From contig NZ_RQIS01000001.1 in NCBI RefSeq assembly GCF_003837865.1, positions 310,001 through 374,000 on the forward strand: a stretch of DNA of 64,000 bases, in the 5' to 3' direction. The first letter of the stretch is position 1, and each line of letters opens with the position of its first letter. Below, piece after piece: positions 17,228-25,308 of the stretch. Source of the DNA: Paraburkholderia dinghuensis. Lineage in GTDB: Bacteria > Pseudomonadota > Gammaproteobacteria > Burkholderiales > Burkholderiaceae. The translations under genes and the position numbers were made by a program. The notes below the pieces were generated by a model. The model saw only the letters and a list, made by a program, of their open reading frames with translations. It was not told where the DNA came from and searched no databases.

Positions 17228-17932
17228 ATGAATCTCGAAAGCATCCTCTTCTCTCAGGGCTTCGGCTCGCGCCGCCAGTGCCGTATGCTTGTCACCGATG
17301 CGCGCGTTGCCGTCGCGGGTACGCCCTGCACCGATCCGCTCGCGTCATTCGACACAGCGGGGCTCACCTTCAGCGTCGACGGCGAGGTCTGGCCGTTCCA
17401 CGAGCGCGCGTACCTTGCGCTGAACAAGCCTGCGGGCTACGAATGCTCGCGCGATCCACAGCATCATCTGAGCGTGTTTCATCTCCTGCCGGCGCAGTTC
17501 GCAACGCGCGGCGTGCAATGCGTCGGCCGGCTCGATCAGGACACGACCGGCCTGTTGCTGCTCTCCGACGACGGCCAGTTCGTCCACGCGTTCACGTCGC
17601 CTAAACGCAAAGTTCCCAAGGTGTACGTCGCGACGACCCGCCATGCACTCGACGACGCCCAGCTCGACGCGCTGCGCGCAGGCGTCCTGCTGCATGGCGA
17701 GCGCGAGCCGATCGCTGCCGTCGCCGCCGTCGCACGCGGCGAGCGCGAGCTGGAACTCGCCGTGCTCGAAGGCAAGTACCACCAGGTCAAGCGCATGGTC
17801 GCCGCCGTCGGCAACCGTGTGGAGGCGCTTCATCGCGAGCGGATCGGCGGCCTCTCGCTGCCCGCGGAACTGGCGCCGGGCGCATGGCTTTGGCTCGACG
17901 CGGCGAAGATCGACGCGCTGCGCAACGGCTGA
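17228..17932 (+). CDS. rsuA: RsuA-type 16S rRNA pseudouridine synthase
   Basis: A 234-residue synthase of the RsuA/RluB/E/F family. The N-terminal S4-like part (residues 1-45, NLESILFSQGFGSRRQCRMLV) would bind RNA. The catalytic block GRLDQDTTGLLLLSDDGQFVH (about 98-118) contains the catalytic Asp. YLALNKPAGYECSRDP (about 61-76) is the family motif following the S4 domain, and GKYHQVKRMVAAVGNRVEALHRERIGGL (about 180-207) is the C-terminal family signature. The S4 domain and length favour RsuA (16S rRNA position 516) over RluE; the exact target is inferred. Start at 17228. Confidence 0.9.
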   Translation: MNLESILFSQGFGSRRQCRMLVTDARVAVAGTPCTDPLASFDTAGLTFSVDGEVWPFHERAYLALNKPAGYECSRDPQHHLSVFHLLPAQFATRGVQCVGRLDQDTTGLLLLSDDGQFVHAFTSPKRKVPKVYVATTRHALDDAQLDALRAGVLLHGEREPIAAVAAVARGERELELAVLEGKYHQVKRMVAAVGNRVEALHRERIGGLSLPAELAPGAWLWLDAAKIDALRNG

Positions 17933-18091
17933 TCGGCGTCGCGTCGCATCGCATCCCGCCGCGCCTGTGTGCGATACCGCGCCGACGCGCCCACATCGCC
18001 TCGTATTACGCCGCGCTGCAGCATGCCCTTCCCGGCGTTGCGCCCTATACTCGGTTAAACAACGATTACAAGCAATGCAAGGAGGGACGGC

Positions 18092-18277
18092 ATGATCATC
18101 GGCGGATTCGAAATTTCAGCCGTGTCGATGGCGTTCGTAGTTCTCGGGGCAATTCTGATCAGCGCTTTGATGGTATCGATGCACTTGCGGCATCGGTACC
18201 AGCCGAACCTGATTGGTGCCCTCATCGGCGCCCTGTGCTGTTTCCTCCTTCTCGAGGCGCTGCCGGCCATCACGTGA
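18092..18277 (+). CDS. 61-residue small membrane protein
   Basis: Two hydrophobic stretches (about residues 8-30, ISAVSMAFVVLGAILISAL, and 39-57, LIGALIGALCCFLLLEAL) are separated by a basic loop (MHLRHRYQPN), consistent with a two-helix inner-membrane protein with both ends on the same side. An ideal ribosome-binding site (AAGGAGGGA) precedes ATG 18092, which strongly supports translation. No family is recognised and no function can be given. Confidence 0.78.
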   Translation: MIIGGFEISAVSMAFVVLGAILISALMVSMHLRHRYQPNLIGALIGALCCFLLLEALPAIT

Positions 18278-18311
18278 ACGGCACGCTTGCGCCATGCCGC
18301 CGCGCCCGCGC

Positions 18312-19433
18312 TCAAGGGCGCGGCGGCAGCGTGCGCAGGAAGTCGTCAACATCCGGATAGCGCAACCGTATCCCCAATTCCCACTTGAGCCGGCCATTCG
18401 CGAGCCGGCGCGATTCCCGCATGAACGACAGCAGCACCGGATCGAGCTGGCGCTCGGCCTCGGCGCGGCTCACGCGCGGCGCGCGCGCGACGCCGAAGGC
18501 GTCGGCGACGCGGTCGAACCACTCCCCCATCTTGAGCTCGCTGTCGTCGGATGCGTGAATTACGCGCCCCGGGCGACCGTGCGTCGCGAGGCGCACCATG
18601 ATCGCGGCAAGATCGTCGGCGTGAATGTGGTTCGTGTAGACGTCGTCGCGCTCGACGAGCGCGGGCGTACCTTTCGCGAGCCGCGCGAGCGGCAGGCGGT
18701 CGGCCGCGTAAATGCCCGGAATACGCGCGATCTTCGTCACGAGCGAGCCGCGCGTGGTCGCGCGGCGCAGGAGGTGCTCGGCCGCCACGCGGCGCTTCGC
18801 ACGCGCGTTGGCGGGCCGCACGGGGCGGGTTTCGTCGATGCGCGCCCCTGCGCAATCGCCATAAACGCCGGTCGTGCTCGCGTAGACGACCGTCAACCGG
18901 CCAGGATGCGTGCGCCGGGGCCCGGCAGTACGCTCGGGTACAATAGAACTCGCTTTGCGGCGTGCCAGCAGGTGCGTCGCGCGCGGGCCAAAGGCAGGGC
19001 GCAGAGGGCCCGATAGGGCGTTCGGGCGCGTGTCGTGTGTGGGCACCGACATCCGCAAGCGTGGACTCAACGCAATGTCAGTGCGCAGCGCTCGCCGTCC
19101 TCCACCGGCCGGACGCGCGGCAGCGCGACGGCGTGCCGTCAGCGCGGCGATCAACCTGCGAGTCCGCGTATCCTCATCGCCGGATTGCTGGGGCGGCGCG
19201 AGATGCAGGACAACTGACGCGAGTCCCGCGAGACGCGTAAGATTCGCGGGCACGTCGAGGTCGCCGACCATCGGTATCGTGCCCGCCTCGCGCAGCGTGG
19301 CGACGCGCACCGGCTGGCTCGTGAGCGCGAACACCCGCGCGCGGGAACGCAAAAGCGCGGCACAGCGCAAGCCAATGTCGCCGCATCCGACGATCAAAAC
19401 GCGCGCACGGCGCAAGGTTCGTGTCGCAATCAT
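18312..19433 (-). CDS. NAD-dependent epimerase/dehydratase (YeeZ-like SDR) with an internal insertion
   Basis: Extended short-chain dehydrogenase with an N-terminal Rossmann motif VLIVGCGDIGLRCAALL (about residues 12-28). It resembles YeeZ-type proteins: VVLHLAPPQQSGDEDTRTRRL (about 73-93), YASTTGVYGDC (about 184-194) and RIPGIYAADRLPL with YTNHIHADDLA (about 237-272), ending in LKWELGIRLRYPDVDDFL. Between the PPQQSGDEDTRT block and YASTTGVYGD lie about 85 residues rich in Arg/Ala/Pro/Gly where YeeZ normally has a short link, so the protein is 373 rather than about 275-300 residues. The catalytic Tyr-x3-Lys of classical SDRs is not clearly present, as in YeeZ. Substrate unknown. Confidence 0.8.
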   Translation of the reverse strand: MIATRTLRRARVLIVGCGDIGLRCAALLRSRARVFALTSQPVRVATLREAGTIPMVGDLDVPANLTRLAGLASVVLHLAPPQQSGDEDTRTRRLIAALTARRRAAARPAGGGRRALRTDIALSPRLRMSVPTHDTRPNALSGPLRPAFGPRATHLLARRKASSIVPERTAGPRRTHPGRLTVVYASTTGVYGDCAGARIDETRPVRPANARAKRRVAAEHLLRRATTRGSLVTKIARIPGIYAADRLPLARLAKGTPALVERDDVYTNHIHADDLAAIMVRLATHGRPGRVIHASDDSELKMGEWFDRVADAFGVARAPRVSRAEAERQLDPVLLSFMRESRRLANGRLKWELGIRLRYPDVDDFLRTLPPRP

Positions 19434-19514
19434 GGTGGACCTATTTTAAGCCGTCAGCGCTGACCACAGGCGCCGTTACGGATTACCGATTACAGACTCA
19501 CACTTCATTCGAAT

Positions 19515-20546
19515 ATGGCTTTTAACGTAACGCTCAAGCAAAGCGGCCGGCAATTCCAGGTCGAGCCGGACGAACCCATCCTCAACGCGGCGCTGCGCCA
19601 GGGCATTGGCCTTCCCTACGGCTGCAAGAACGGCGCCTGCGGATCGTGCAAGGGCAGCGTCGTCAGCGGCGAAGTCGAGCAGCACGCGCACGCAGCATCG
19701 GCTCTCGCGAACGATGAGAAAACGCGCGGCATGGCCCTCTTCTGCTGTGCGAGCGCGCAGTCGGACCTCGAAATCGATATCCGCGAAGTAGCGGGCGTCG
19801 GCGACGTGCAAGTACGCAAGCTGCCCACGCGCGTCGCCGCGATCGCTCGCGCGGCCGACGATGTCATCGTCGTGAAGCTGCAATTGCCCGCGAACGAGCG
19901 CCTGCAGTACCTGGCGGGCCAGTACCTCGAATTCATCCTCAAGGACGGCACGCGCCGCAGCTACTCGATGGCAACCGCGCCGCACGACGAAGGTCCGATC
20001 GAACTGCACATCCGTCACATGCCGGGCGGCAAATTCACTGACCACGTCTTCACGCAGATGAAGGAGCGCGACATCCTGCGCTTCGAGGCGCCGCTCGGCA
20101 CCTTTTTCCTGCGCGAGGATTCGGACAAGCCGATCGTGCTGCTCGCCTCGGGCACCGGCTTCGCGCCGATCAAGGCGATCGTCGAGCACGCGGTCCACAA
20201 GAAGCTGAACCGCCCGATGACGCTCTACTGGGGCGCGCGTCAGAAGAAGGACCTGTACCTGATGGATCTCGCCGAACAATGGGCTTCGGCGATCCCGAAC
20301 TTCCGCTTCGTGCCGGTGCTCTCCGAGCCCGCAGCCGGCGACAACTGGACTGGCCGCACGGGCTTCGTGCACCGCGCCGTGATCGAAGATCTGCCGGACC
20401 TTTCGGGGCATCAGGTGTACGCATGTGGCGCCCCGGTGATGGTGGAGTCGGCGCAGCGCGACTTCTCGCAGCACCACGGCCTGCCCGAAGCCGAGTTCTA
20501 CGCGGACGCATTCACGAGCGCCGCAGACCTCGCGAATCCCGTCTGA
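19515..20546 (+). CDS. ascD: CDP-6-deoxy-delta-3,4-glucoseen reductase-like 2Fe-2S flavoprotein
   Basis: Electron-transfer protein with an N-terminal plant-type 2Fe-2S domain (CKNGACGSCKGSV at about residues 37-49, with the fourth Cys in LFCCASAQ near 78) and a C-terminal ferredoxin-NADP reductase module. FAD-binding RSYSMATAP is near 149-157, NAD(P)-binding LLASGTGFAPIKAI near 212-225 and VYACGAPVMVESAQRDF near 301-317. Burkholderiales proteins of this architecture are annotated as CDP-6-deoxy-delta-3,4-glucoseen reductases (AscD), but no 3,6-dideoxyhexose genes are near. A general reductase for an unknown oxygenase or other partner is equally possible. 343 residues; cytosolic. Confidence 0.85.
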   Translation: MAFNVTLKQSGRQFQVEPDEPILNAALRQGIGLPYGCKNGACGSCKGSVVSGEVEQHAHAASALANDEKTRGMALFCCASAQSDLEIDIREVAGVGDVQVRKLPTRVAAIARAADDVIVVKLQLPANERLQYLAGQYLEFILKDGTRRSYSMATAPHDEGPIELHIRHMPGGKFTDHVFTQMKERDILRFEAPLGTFFLREDSDKPIVLLASGTGFAPIKAIVEHAVHKKLNRPMTLYWGARQKKDLYLMDLAEQWASAIPNFRFVPVLSEPAAGDNWTGRTGFVHRAVIEDLPDLSGHQVYACGAPVMVESAQRDFSQHHGLPEAEFYADAFTSAADLANPV

Positions 20547-20615
20547 GTCGGGTTTTCCGGCACACACGCAAGGCGGCCGTCATGAAAAATTCTTCGGCCG
20601 TCTGCGAATTGCCGG

Positions 20616-20645
20616 TTTACAGCGCAGTTCGGCTTATCGTATTCT
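20616..20645 (+). promoter_or_regulatory. sigma-70-like promoter upstream of argD
   Basis: TTTACA (five of six to consensus), an 18-base spacer and TATTCT (four of six). The predicted transcription start is about 20652, one base before an ATG. Confidence 0.5.
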
Positions 20646-20652
20646 TGCGCCC

Positions 20653-20790
20653 ATGAACCGCATCCTGTCCGCTCTCCGACGTCGCCGCTTGCCCGAATAG
20701 GGCCTGGCTTCGTTCGCGGACGCGCGTCTGACACCCACGCGCATGGAGTTCGAGTCACGAAAGCCACGGCCAGCCGTGGCTTTTTGTATT
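20653..20790 (+). ncRNA. candidate small transcript before argD
   Basis: A good promoter and an intrinsic terminator bracket about 130 bases in the 303-base gap between ascD and argD. A 15-codon ORF (MNRILSALRRRRLPE, 20653-20700) starts almost at the predicted transcription start. The product could be a small RNA, a leaderless small peptide message or an attenuated leader for argD. No Rfam family was recognised by eye; 6S RNA was considered. Confidence 0.35.
20759..20786 (+). terminator. intrinsic terminator before argD
   Basis: AAAGCCACGG-ccag-CCGTGGCTTTTT with a T-tail, 64 bases before the argD start. Confidence 0.85.
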
Positions 20791-20849
20791 TCCGGCCGCC
20801 TCATTGCGGCACCTTTCTTCTTTCAGTCCTGAGCGCGGAGCCCGTTGCC

Positions 20850-22034
20850 ATGAATTTTTCCGAGTACCCGACCGATTCGCTGATGTACATCACCAACCGG
20901 CCCGATATCGTTTTCACGCATGGCAAGGGTTCGTGGATCTACGACAACGAAGGCAAGCGCTATCTCGACTTCATCCAGGGCTGGGCCGTCAACAGCCTCG
21001 GGCACTGCAACGAAGGCATGATCGAGGCGCTCGAAAAGCAGGCGCGCCTGATCATCAACCCGTCGCCGGCGTTCTACAACGAGCCGATGGCGAAGCTCGC
21101 AGGTCTCCTCACCGAACACAGCTGCTTCGACAAGGTGTTCTTCGCCAACAGCGGCGCGGAAGCCAATGAAGGCGCGATCAAGCTCGCTCGCAAGTGGGGC
21201 AGGAAGCGTCGCGACGGCGCGTACGAGGTCATCACGTTCGATCACAGCTTCCACGGCCGCACGATCGCGACGATGTCGGCAAGCGGCAAGCCCGGCTGGG
21301 ACACGATCTACGCGCCGCAGGTGCCCGGCTTCCCGAAGGCGGATCTGAACGACATCGCATCGGTCGAAAAGCTCATCTCGGGCAAGACCGTCGCCGTGAT
21401 GCTCGAGCCGATCCAGGGCGAAGGCGGCGTGATTCCCGCAACGCGCGAATTCATGCAGCAGTTGCGTGCGCTCACGAAGAAGCACGGCATTCTCCTGATC
21501 GTCGACGAAGTGCAGAGCGGCTGTGGCCGTGCGGGCACTCTGTTCGCGTATGAACTCTCAGGCATCGAGCCGGACATCATGACGCTCGGCAAGGGTATCG
21601 GCGGCGGCGTGCCGCTCGCGGCGCTGCTCGCGAAGAAGGACGTCTGCGTGTTCGAAGCCGGCGATCAGGGCGGCACGTACAACGGCAACCCGCTGATGAC
21701 GGCCGTAGGTTATTCGGTGATCTCGCAACTGGTTGCGCCCGGCTTCCTCGAAGGCGTGCGCGCACGCGGCGAGTATCTGCGAGAGAAACTGCTCGAGCTC
21801 TCTGCAGAACGCGGCTTCGAAGGCGAGCGTGGCGAAGGCCTCTTGCGCGCGCTGCTGCTTGGCAAGGACATCGGTCCGCAGATCGTCGAAAAAGCGCGCC
21901 TCCTGCAACCGGACGGCCTGCTGCTCAACGCAGCACGCCCGAACCTGCTGCGCTTCATGCCCGCGCTCAACGTGACGAACGAAGAGATCGACCAGATGAT
22001 GGCGATGCTGCGCACGGTCCTGGACTCGCTGTAA
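20850..22034 (+). CDS. argD: acetylornithine aminotransferase
   Basis: Class III PLP aminotransferase (394 residues) of arginine synthesis, converting N-acetylglutamate semialdehyde to N-acetylornithine; ArgD often also acts on succinyl-diaminopimelate. Motifs are FANSGAEANEGAIKLAR (phosphate-binding, about 99-115), HSFHGRT (about 133-139), LEPIQGEGG (about 187-195), LLIVDEVQSGCGRAG (about 214-228, with the PLP-pyridine Asp) and TLGKGIGGGVPL (about 246-257, with the Schiff-base Lys). ATG 20850 is used because the family begins just before MYITNRPDIVFTHG; the upstream in-frame start is read through the terminator. A GNAT gene follows 19 bases later. Confidence 0.92.
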   Translation: MNFSEYPTDSLMYITNRPDIVFTHGKGSWIYDNEGKRYLDFIQGWAVNSLGHCNEGMIEALEKQARLIINPSPAFYNEPMAKLAGLLTEHSCFDKVFFANSGAEANEGAIKLARKWGRKRRDGAYEVITFDHSFHGRTIATMSASGKPGWDTIYAPQVPGFPKADLNDIASVEKLISGKTVAVMLEPIQGEGGVIPATREFMQQLRALTKKHGILLIVDEVQSGCGRAGTLFAYELSGIEPDIMTLGKGIGGGVPLAALLAKKDVCVFEAGDQGGTYNGNPLMTAVGYSVISQLVAPGFLEGVRARGEYLREKLLELSAERGFEGERGEGLLRALLLGKDIGPQIVEKARLLQPDGLLLNAARPNLLRFMPALNVTNEEIDQMMAMLRTVLDSL

Positions 22035-22053
22035 CCGCACGAAGCCGCGAACG

Positions 22054-22530
22054 ATGACCGTCACGATCCGCCCTTTCGCGCAAGCCGACACCGACGCGGT
22101 GATCGCGCTCTGGCTGCAGGCGTTTCCTGAGTATCAGGACACGAGCCGGCCGCACCGCGATCCGCGTCTGTCGATTGCGAACAAGCTCGGCACACAGCCG
22201 GAGCTGTTTTTCGTCGCCACGCGCAGCAAGGGCGACGAGGGCAACGAGGACGGCGCGCTAGTCGGCACGGTGATGGCGGGCTACGACGGGCATCGCGGCT
22301 GGCTTTACTCCCTTGCCGTCGATCCGCTCGCGCGGCGATTCGGCATCGGCACGCGGCTCGTGCGGCACGCGGAAGCCGCGCTGGCCATGCTCGGCTGTCC
22401 GAAGCTCAATCTGCAGGTGTTGCATGACAAGGCCGACGTGCTCGCGTTCTACGAGTCGCTTGGCTATCGCGCCGATGCTGTGGTGAGCCTCGGCAAGCGG
22501 CTCGCGCCGCCGGCATGCGCTAACGTGTAG
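22054..22530 (+). CDS. GNAT-family N-acetyltransferase (YpeA-like)
   Basis: A 158-residue acetyltransferase of the GNAT fold. Strand one is TVTIRPFAQADTDAVIAL, and LYSLAVDPLARRFGIGTRLVRHAE (about residues 90-113) contains the acetyl-CoA pyrophosphate-binding R-x-x-G-I-G-x loop. LNLQVLHDKADVLAFYESLGYRAD (about 124-147) is the C-terminal motif B. The pattern resembles YpeA, a predicted acyltransferase. It lies 19 bases after argD and probably shares its transcript; the substrate is unknown. A strong terminator follows. Confidence 0.88.
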   Translation: MTVTIRPFAQADTDAVIALWLQAFPEYQDTSRPHRDPRLSIANKLGTQPELFFVATRSKGDEGNEDGALVGTVMAGYDGHRGWLYSLAVDPLARRFGIGTRLVRHAEAALAMLGCPKLNLQVLHDKADVLAFYESLGYRADAVVSLGKRLAPPACANV

Positions 22531-22549
22531 CGCCAGCCACGCACTTTTG

Positions 22550-22590
22550 AAAAAAGCCGCATGGGCGCCTGGCCCATGCGGCTTTTTTGT
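22550..22590. terminator. bidirectional intrinsic terminator
   Basis: AAAAAAGCCGCATGGG-cgcctgg-CCCATGCGGCTTTTTT separates the convergent GNAT and livF genes; perfect stem with runs on both sides. Confidence 0.95.
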
Positions 22591-22610
22591 TTGCAGCGTA
22601 GAACGATGCT

Positions 22611-23327
22611 TTATTCGCCGAGGTAAGCGGCACGCACCTTCGGATCGTCGAGCATCTTCTTCGCATCACCTTCCATCGTGACGACACCCGAGTCCATCAC
22701 GTAGCCGCGGTTCGCCGCCTGCAGCGCGAGACGCGCGTTCTGTTCGACGAGCAGCACCGTGATGCCCTCTTTCGAGATCGTGCGCACGACTTCGAAGATC
22801 TTTTCGACCATGATCGGCGAAAGACCCATCGACGGTTCATCGAGCAGGAGAAGCTTCGGCTTGCTGATGATCGCACGCGCCATCGCCAGCATCTGCTGTT
22901 CGCCGCCCGAGAGCGTGCCCGCGAGCTGCGTCGCGCGCTCCTTCAGGCGCGGGAAGAAGCCGAACATGCGGTCGACGTCCTTCTTGATACCCTCGACGTC
23001 GTTGCGCAGGTACGCGCCCATCTGCATGTTCTCGACGATCGACATGCGCGCGAAAATGCCACGACCCTCCGGCACCATCGCGAGCCCGCGCTTGAGCAGT
23101 TCGTGCGCCGGCACGCCCTTGATCGACTTGCCGTCGTATTCGATGTCACCGGCGCTATAGGGCTTGAGGCCCGTAATCGCCTTCATCGTCGTGGTCTTGC
23201 CCGCACCGTTCGCGCCAATCAGCGTGACGAGCTCGCCCTGCTTCACTTCGAGGTCGACACCCTTCACGGCCTGAATGCCGCCGTAATTGACCTGCAGGCC
23301 CTTGATCTTGAGAATTGCGTTCGCCAT
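22611..23327 (-). CDS. livF: branched-chain amino-acid ABC transporter ATP-binding protein LivF
   Basis: ATPase subunit of the high-affinity Leu/Ile/Val (LIV-I) importer. Walker A GANGAGKTTTMKAI (about residues 37-50), the LSGGEQQMLAMARAI signature (about 138-152) and Walker B LLLLDEPSMGLSP (about 157-169) are complete. Length of 238 residues is normal for LivF. ATG 23327 overlaps the livG stop as TGATG, with CAGGAG upstream inside livG, so the genes are translationally coupled. Peripheral on the cytosolic face of LivHM. Last gene of the livHMGF operon, before a bidirectional terminator. Confidence 0.95.
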   Translation of the reverse strand: MANAILKIKGLQVNYGGIQAVKGVDLEVKQGELVTLIGANGAGKTTTMKAITGLKPYSAGDIEYDGKSIKGVPAHELLKRGLAMVPEGRGIFARMSIVENMQMGAYLRNDVEGIKKDVDRMFGFFPRLKERATQLAGTLSGGEQQMLAMARAIISKPKLLLLDEPSMGLSPIMVEKIFEVVRTISKEGITVLLVEQNARLALQAANRGYVMDSGVVTMEGDAKKMLDDPKVRAAYLGE

Positions 23328-24103
23328 CAGTGCACTCCTGCGCCCAGATATGCCTCGATCACCTTCGGATCCTTCTGCACGTCGTGCGGAAGACCTTCGG
23401 CGATCACCTTGCCATAGTCGAGCACTGTCATACGGTTGCACAGGCCCATCACCAGTTTCACGTCGTGTTCGATCAGCAGGATCGTCTTGCCGTCCGCGCG
23501 GATCTTGTCGAGCAGGCGCGTGAGTTCGACCTTCTCGGTCGCATTCATGCCGGCCGCCGGCTCGTCGAGCGCGAGCAGCTTCGGATCCGTCGCCAGCGCA
23601 CGCGCGATCTCCAGACGGCGCTGGTGGCCATACGAAAGGTTGCGCGACGTGTAGTCGGCGTACTGCGAAATGCCCACGTATTCGAGCAGTTCCAGCGCGC
23701 GCTCCTTGATCTCGCGCTCTTCCTGACGCTCCGAAGGTGTCTGGAACACGGCGCCAAGCAGACCATGCTTCGTGCGCACGTGGCGGCCCACCATCACGTT
23801 CTCAAGCGCGGTCATGCCGCCGAAGAGACGGATGTTCTGGAAGGTGCGCGCGATGCCCGCCTTCGCCACCTGATAGACGGCGGTCGGCGTGTACGCCTCG
23901 CCGTCGAGCTTGAAGTCGCCCGAATCCGGCGTGTAGAGGCCGGTAATCACGTTGAAGAACGTCGTCTTGCCGGCGCCGTTCGGACCGATCAGGCCGTAGA
24001 TCGTGCCTTCCTCGATCTGCAGGCCAACGTCCGAGAGCGCCTGCAGGCCGCCGAAGCGCTTGTTCACGCCCTTCACGGACAGGCGGATGGGTTTGTTGCT
24101 CAT
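23327..24103 (-). CDS. livG: branched-chain amino-acid ABC transporter ATP-binding protein LivG
   Basis: Second ATPase of the LIV importer (258 residues). N-terminal LSVKGVNKRFGGLQALSDV, Walker A GPNGAGKTTFFNVITGLY (about residues 39-56), the LSYGHQRRLEIARAL signature (about 154-168) with the His typical of LivG, and Walker B LLALDEPAAGMN (about 174-185). The longer C-terminus (EGLPHDVQKDPKVIEAYLG) is the LivG-type tail. ATG 24103 starts MSNKPIRL; the upstream in-frame ATG would add an uncharacteristic Arg-rich extension. Overlaps livF by one base and lies 19 bases after livM. Confidence 0.95.
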   Translation of the reverse strand: MSNKPIRLSVKGVNKRFGGLQALSDVGLQIEEGTIYGLIGPNGAGKTTFFNVITGLYTPDSGDFKLDGEAYTPTAVYQVAKAGIARTFQNIRLFGGMTALENVMVGRHVRTKHGLLGAVFQTPSERQEEREIKERALELLEYVGISQYADYTSRNLSYGHQRRLEIARALATDPKLLALDEPAAGMNATEKVELTRLLDKIRADGKTILLIEHDVKLVMGLCNRMTVLDYGKVIAEGLPHDVQKDPKVIEAYLGAGVH

Positions 24104-24122
24104 GTCGTTTTCTCCGTGTCCG

Positions 24123-25292
24123 TTACGCGCGCACCGGCTTCTTGCCTGCACGCTTCGCGATCTTCGCAATGCGGTCCTCATGCTTCGGCGCGGGCCACAG
24201 GCCTTCCGAGCGATACAGCATGATGACGACCATCGCGAGGCCGTAGAGCAACTGGCGGATCACTTCGGTATCGACGATCTCGTGGCCGAAGATCGCGTGC
24301 TGCAGCGGTCCCATCGTCGAACGCAGGAATTCCGGGAACACGGCGAGCAGCACGGCACCGAGAATCACGCCCGGAATATGGCCCATACCGCCCAGCACGA
24401 CGCACGCCAGCACCACGACCGATTCCCAGAACGTGAACGATTCCGGCGACACGAAGCCCTGGAACGCACCGAACATCGCGCCCGACAGACCGCCGAACGA
24501 CGCGCCCATCGCGAACGCCAGCAGCTTGACGTTACGCGTGTTGATGCCCATGGCCTTCGCGGCGATTTCGTCTTCCCGGATCGCGGCCCATGCACGGCCG
24601 ATGCGCGAGTGTTGCAGCCGCGTGCACACCCAGATCACGAGCAGTGCGCACAACACGAACACGAAGTAGTAGGTATATACGGACGTGAACTGGAAGCCGA
24701 ACACCGATATCGGCGCCGCGAGGCTAACGCCTCCCACCTGGAGCGGCGCGACGCCGGTGATGCCCTGCGGCCCGTTCGTGATGTTCAGCGGACGGTCGAG
24801 GTTGTTCATGAAGATACGAACGATTTCCCCGAAACCGAGCGTCACGATCGCGAGATAGTCGCCGCGCAGACGCAGGGTCGGCGCACCGAGCAGCACGCCG
24901 GCGCCGGCGGCCAGCGCCATCGCGACCGGAATCACGATCCAGTACGGCGTATGCATGCCGCCCGGGAACATGGCCCCGATCCACTCGAACTGGTTGGCGA
25001 GGTGCGGCGACGTCAGCAATGCGGCCGTGTAGGCGCCGACGGCATAGAACGCGATGTAGCCGAGGTCGAGCAGACCCGCGAAGCCGACCACCACGTTAAG
25101 GCCGAGCGCCAGCATCACGTAGAGCATCGCGAAGTCGAGCACCCGCACCCAGTAGTTGCCGCCTGTGGCGCCCACGACGAACGGCAAGGCGATGACGAAG
25201 ATCGCGGTGACGATGCCCACCGTGAGGGTCTTCGTCATGTTCTTCTCGGGGATGAGCGTCGTCGACGGCTCGATCGGTTGAATTGAAGTCAT
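24123..25292 (-). CDS. livM: branched-chain amino-acid ABC transporter permease LivM
   Basis: Polytopic permease (389 residues) forming the pore with LivH. Several hydrophobic helices are seen from VGIVTAIFVIALPFVVGA (about residues 25-42) on, with LMLALGLNVVVGFAGLLDLGYIAFYAVGAYTAAL (about 61-95), the typical LivM N-terminal helix pair. DYLAIVTLGFGEIVRI (about 148-163) and the EAA-like cytoplasmic loop RAWAAIREDEIAAKAMGINTRNVKLLAFA (about 237-265), which contacts the ATPases, follow. The C-terminus is basic (KRAGKKPVRA). Start at 25292 follows GGGAGTAGAG; an internal ATG at residue 19 is possible. Confidence 0.94.
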   Translation of the reverse strand: MTSIQPIEPSTTLIPEKNMTKTLTVGIVTAIFVIALPFVVGATGGNYWVRVLDFAMLYVMLALGLNVVVGFAGLLDLGYIAFYAVGAYTAALLTSPHLANQFEWIGAMFPGGMHTPYWIVIPVAMALAAGAGVLLGAPTLRLRGDYLAIVTLGFGEIVRIFMNNLDRPLNITNGPQGITGVAPLQVGGVSLAAPISVFGFQFTSVYTYYFVFVLCALLVIWVCTRLQHSRIGRAWAAIREDEIAAKAMGINTRNVKLLAFAMGASFGGLSGAMFGAFQGFVSPESFTFWESVVVLACVVLGGMGHIPGVILGAVLLAVFPEFLRSTMGPLQHAIFGHEIVDTEVIRQLLYGLAMVVIMLYRSEGLWPAPKHEDRIAKIAKRAGKKPVRA

Positions 25293-25308
25293 TTTGCTCT
25301 ACTCCCTC

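Noticed and set aside
20653..20790. 6S RNA (ssrS) identity of the transcript before argD
   Set aside because: The length and bubble-like pairing expected of 6S RNA could not be demonstrated by eye; left as an unnamed candidate.
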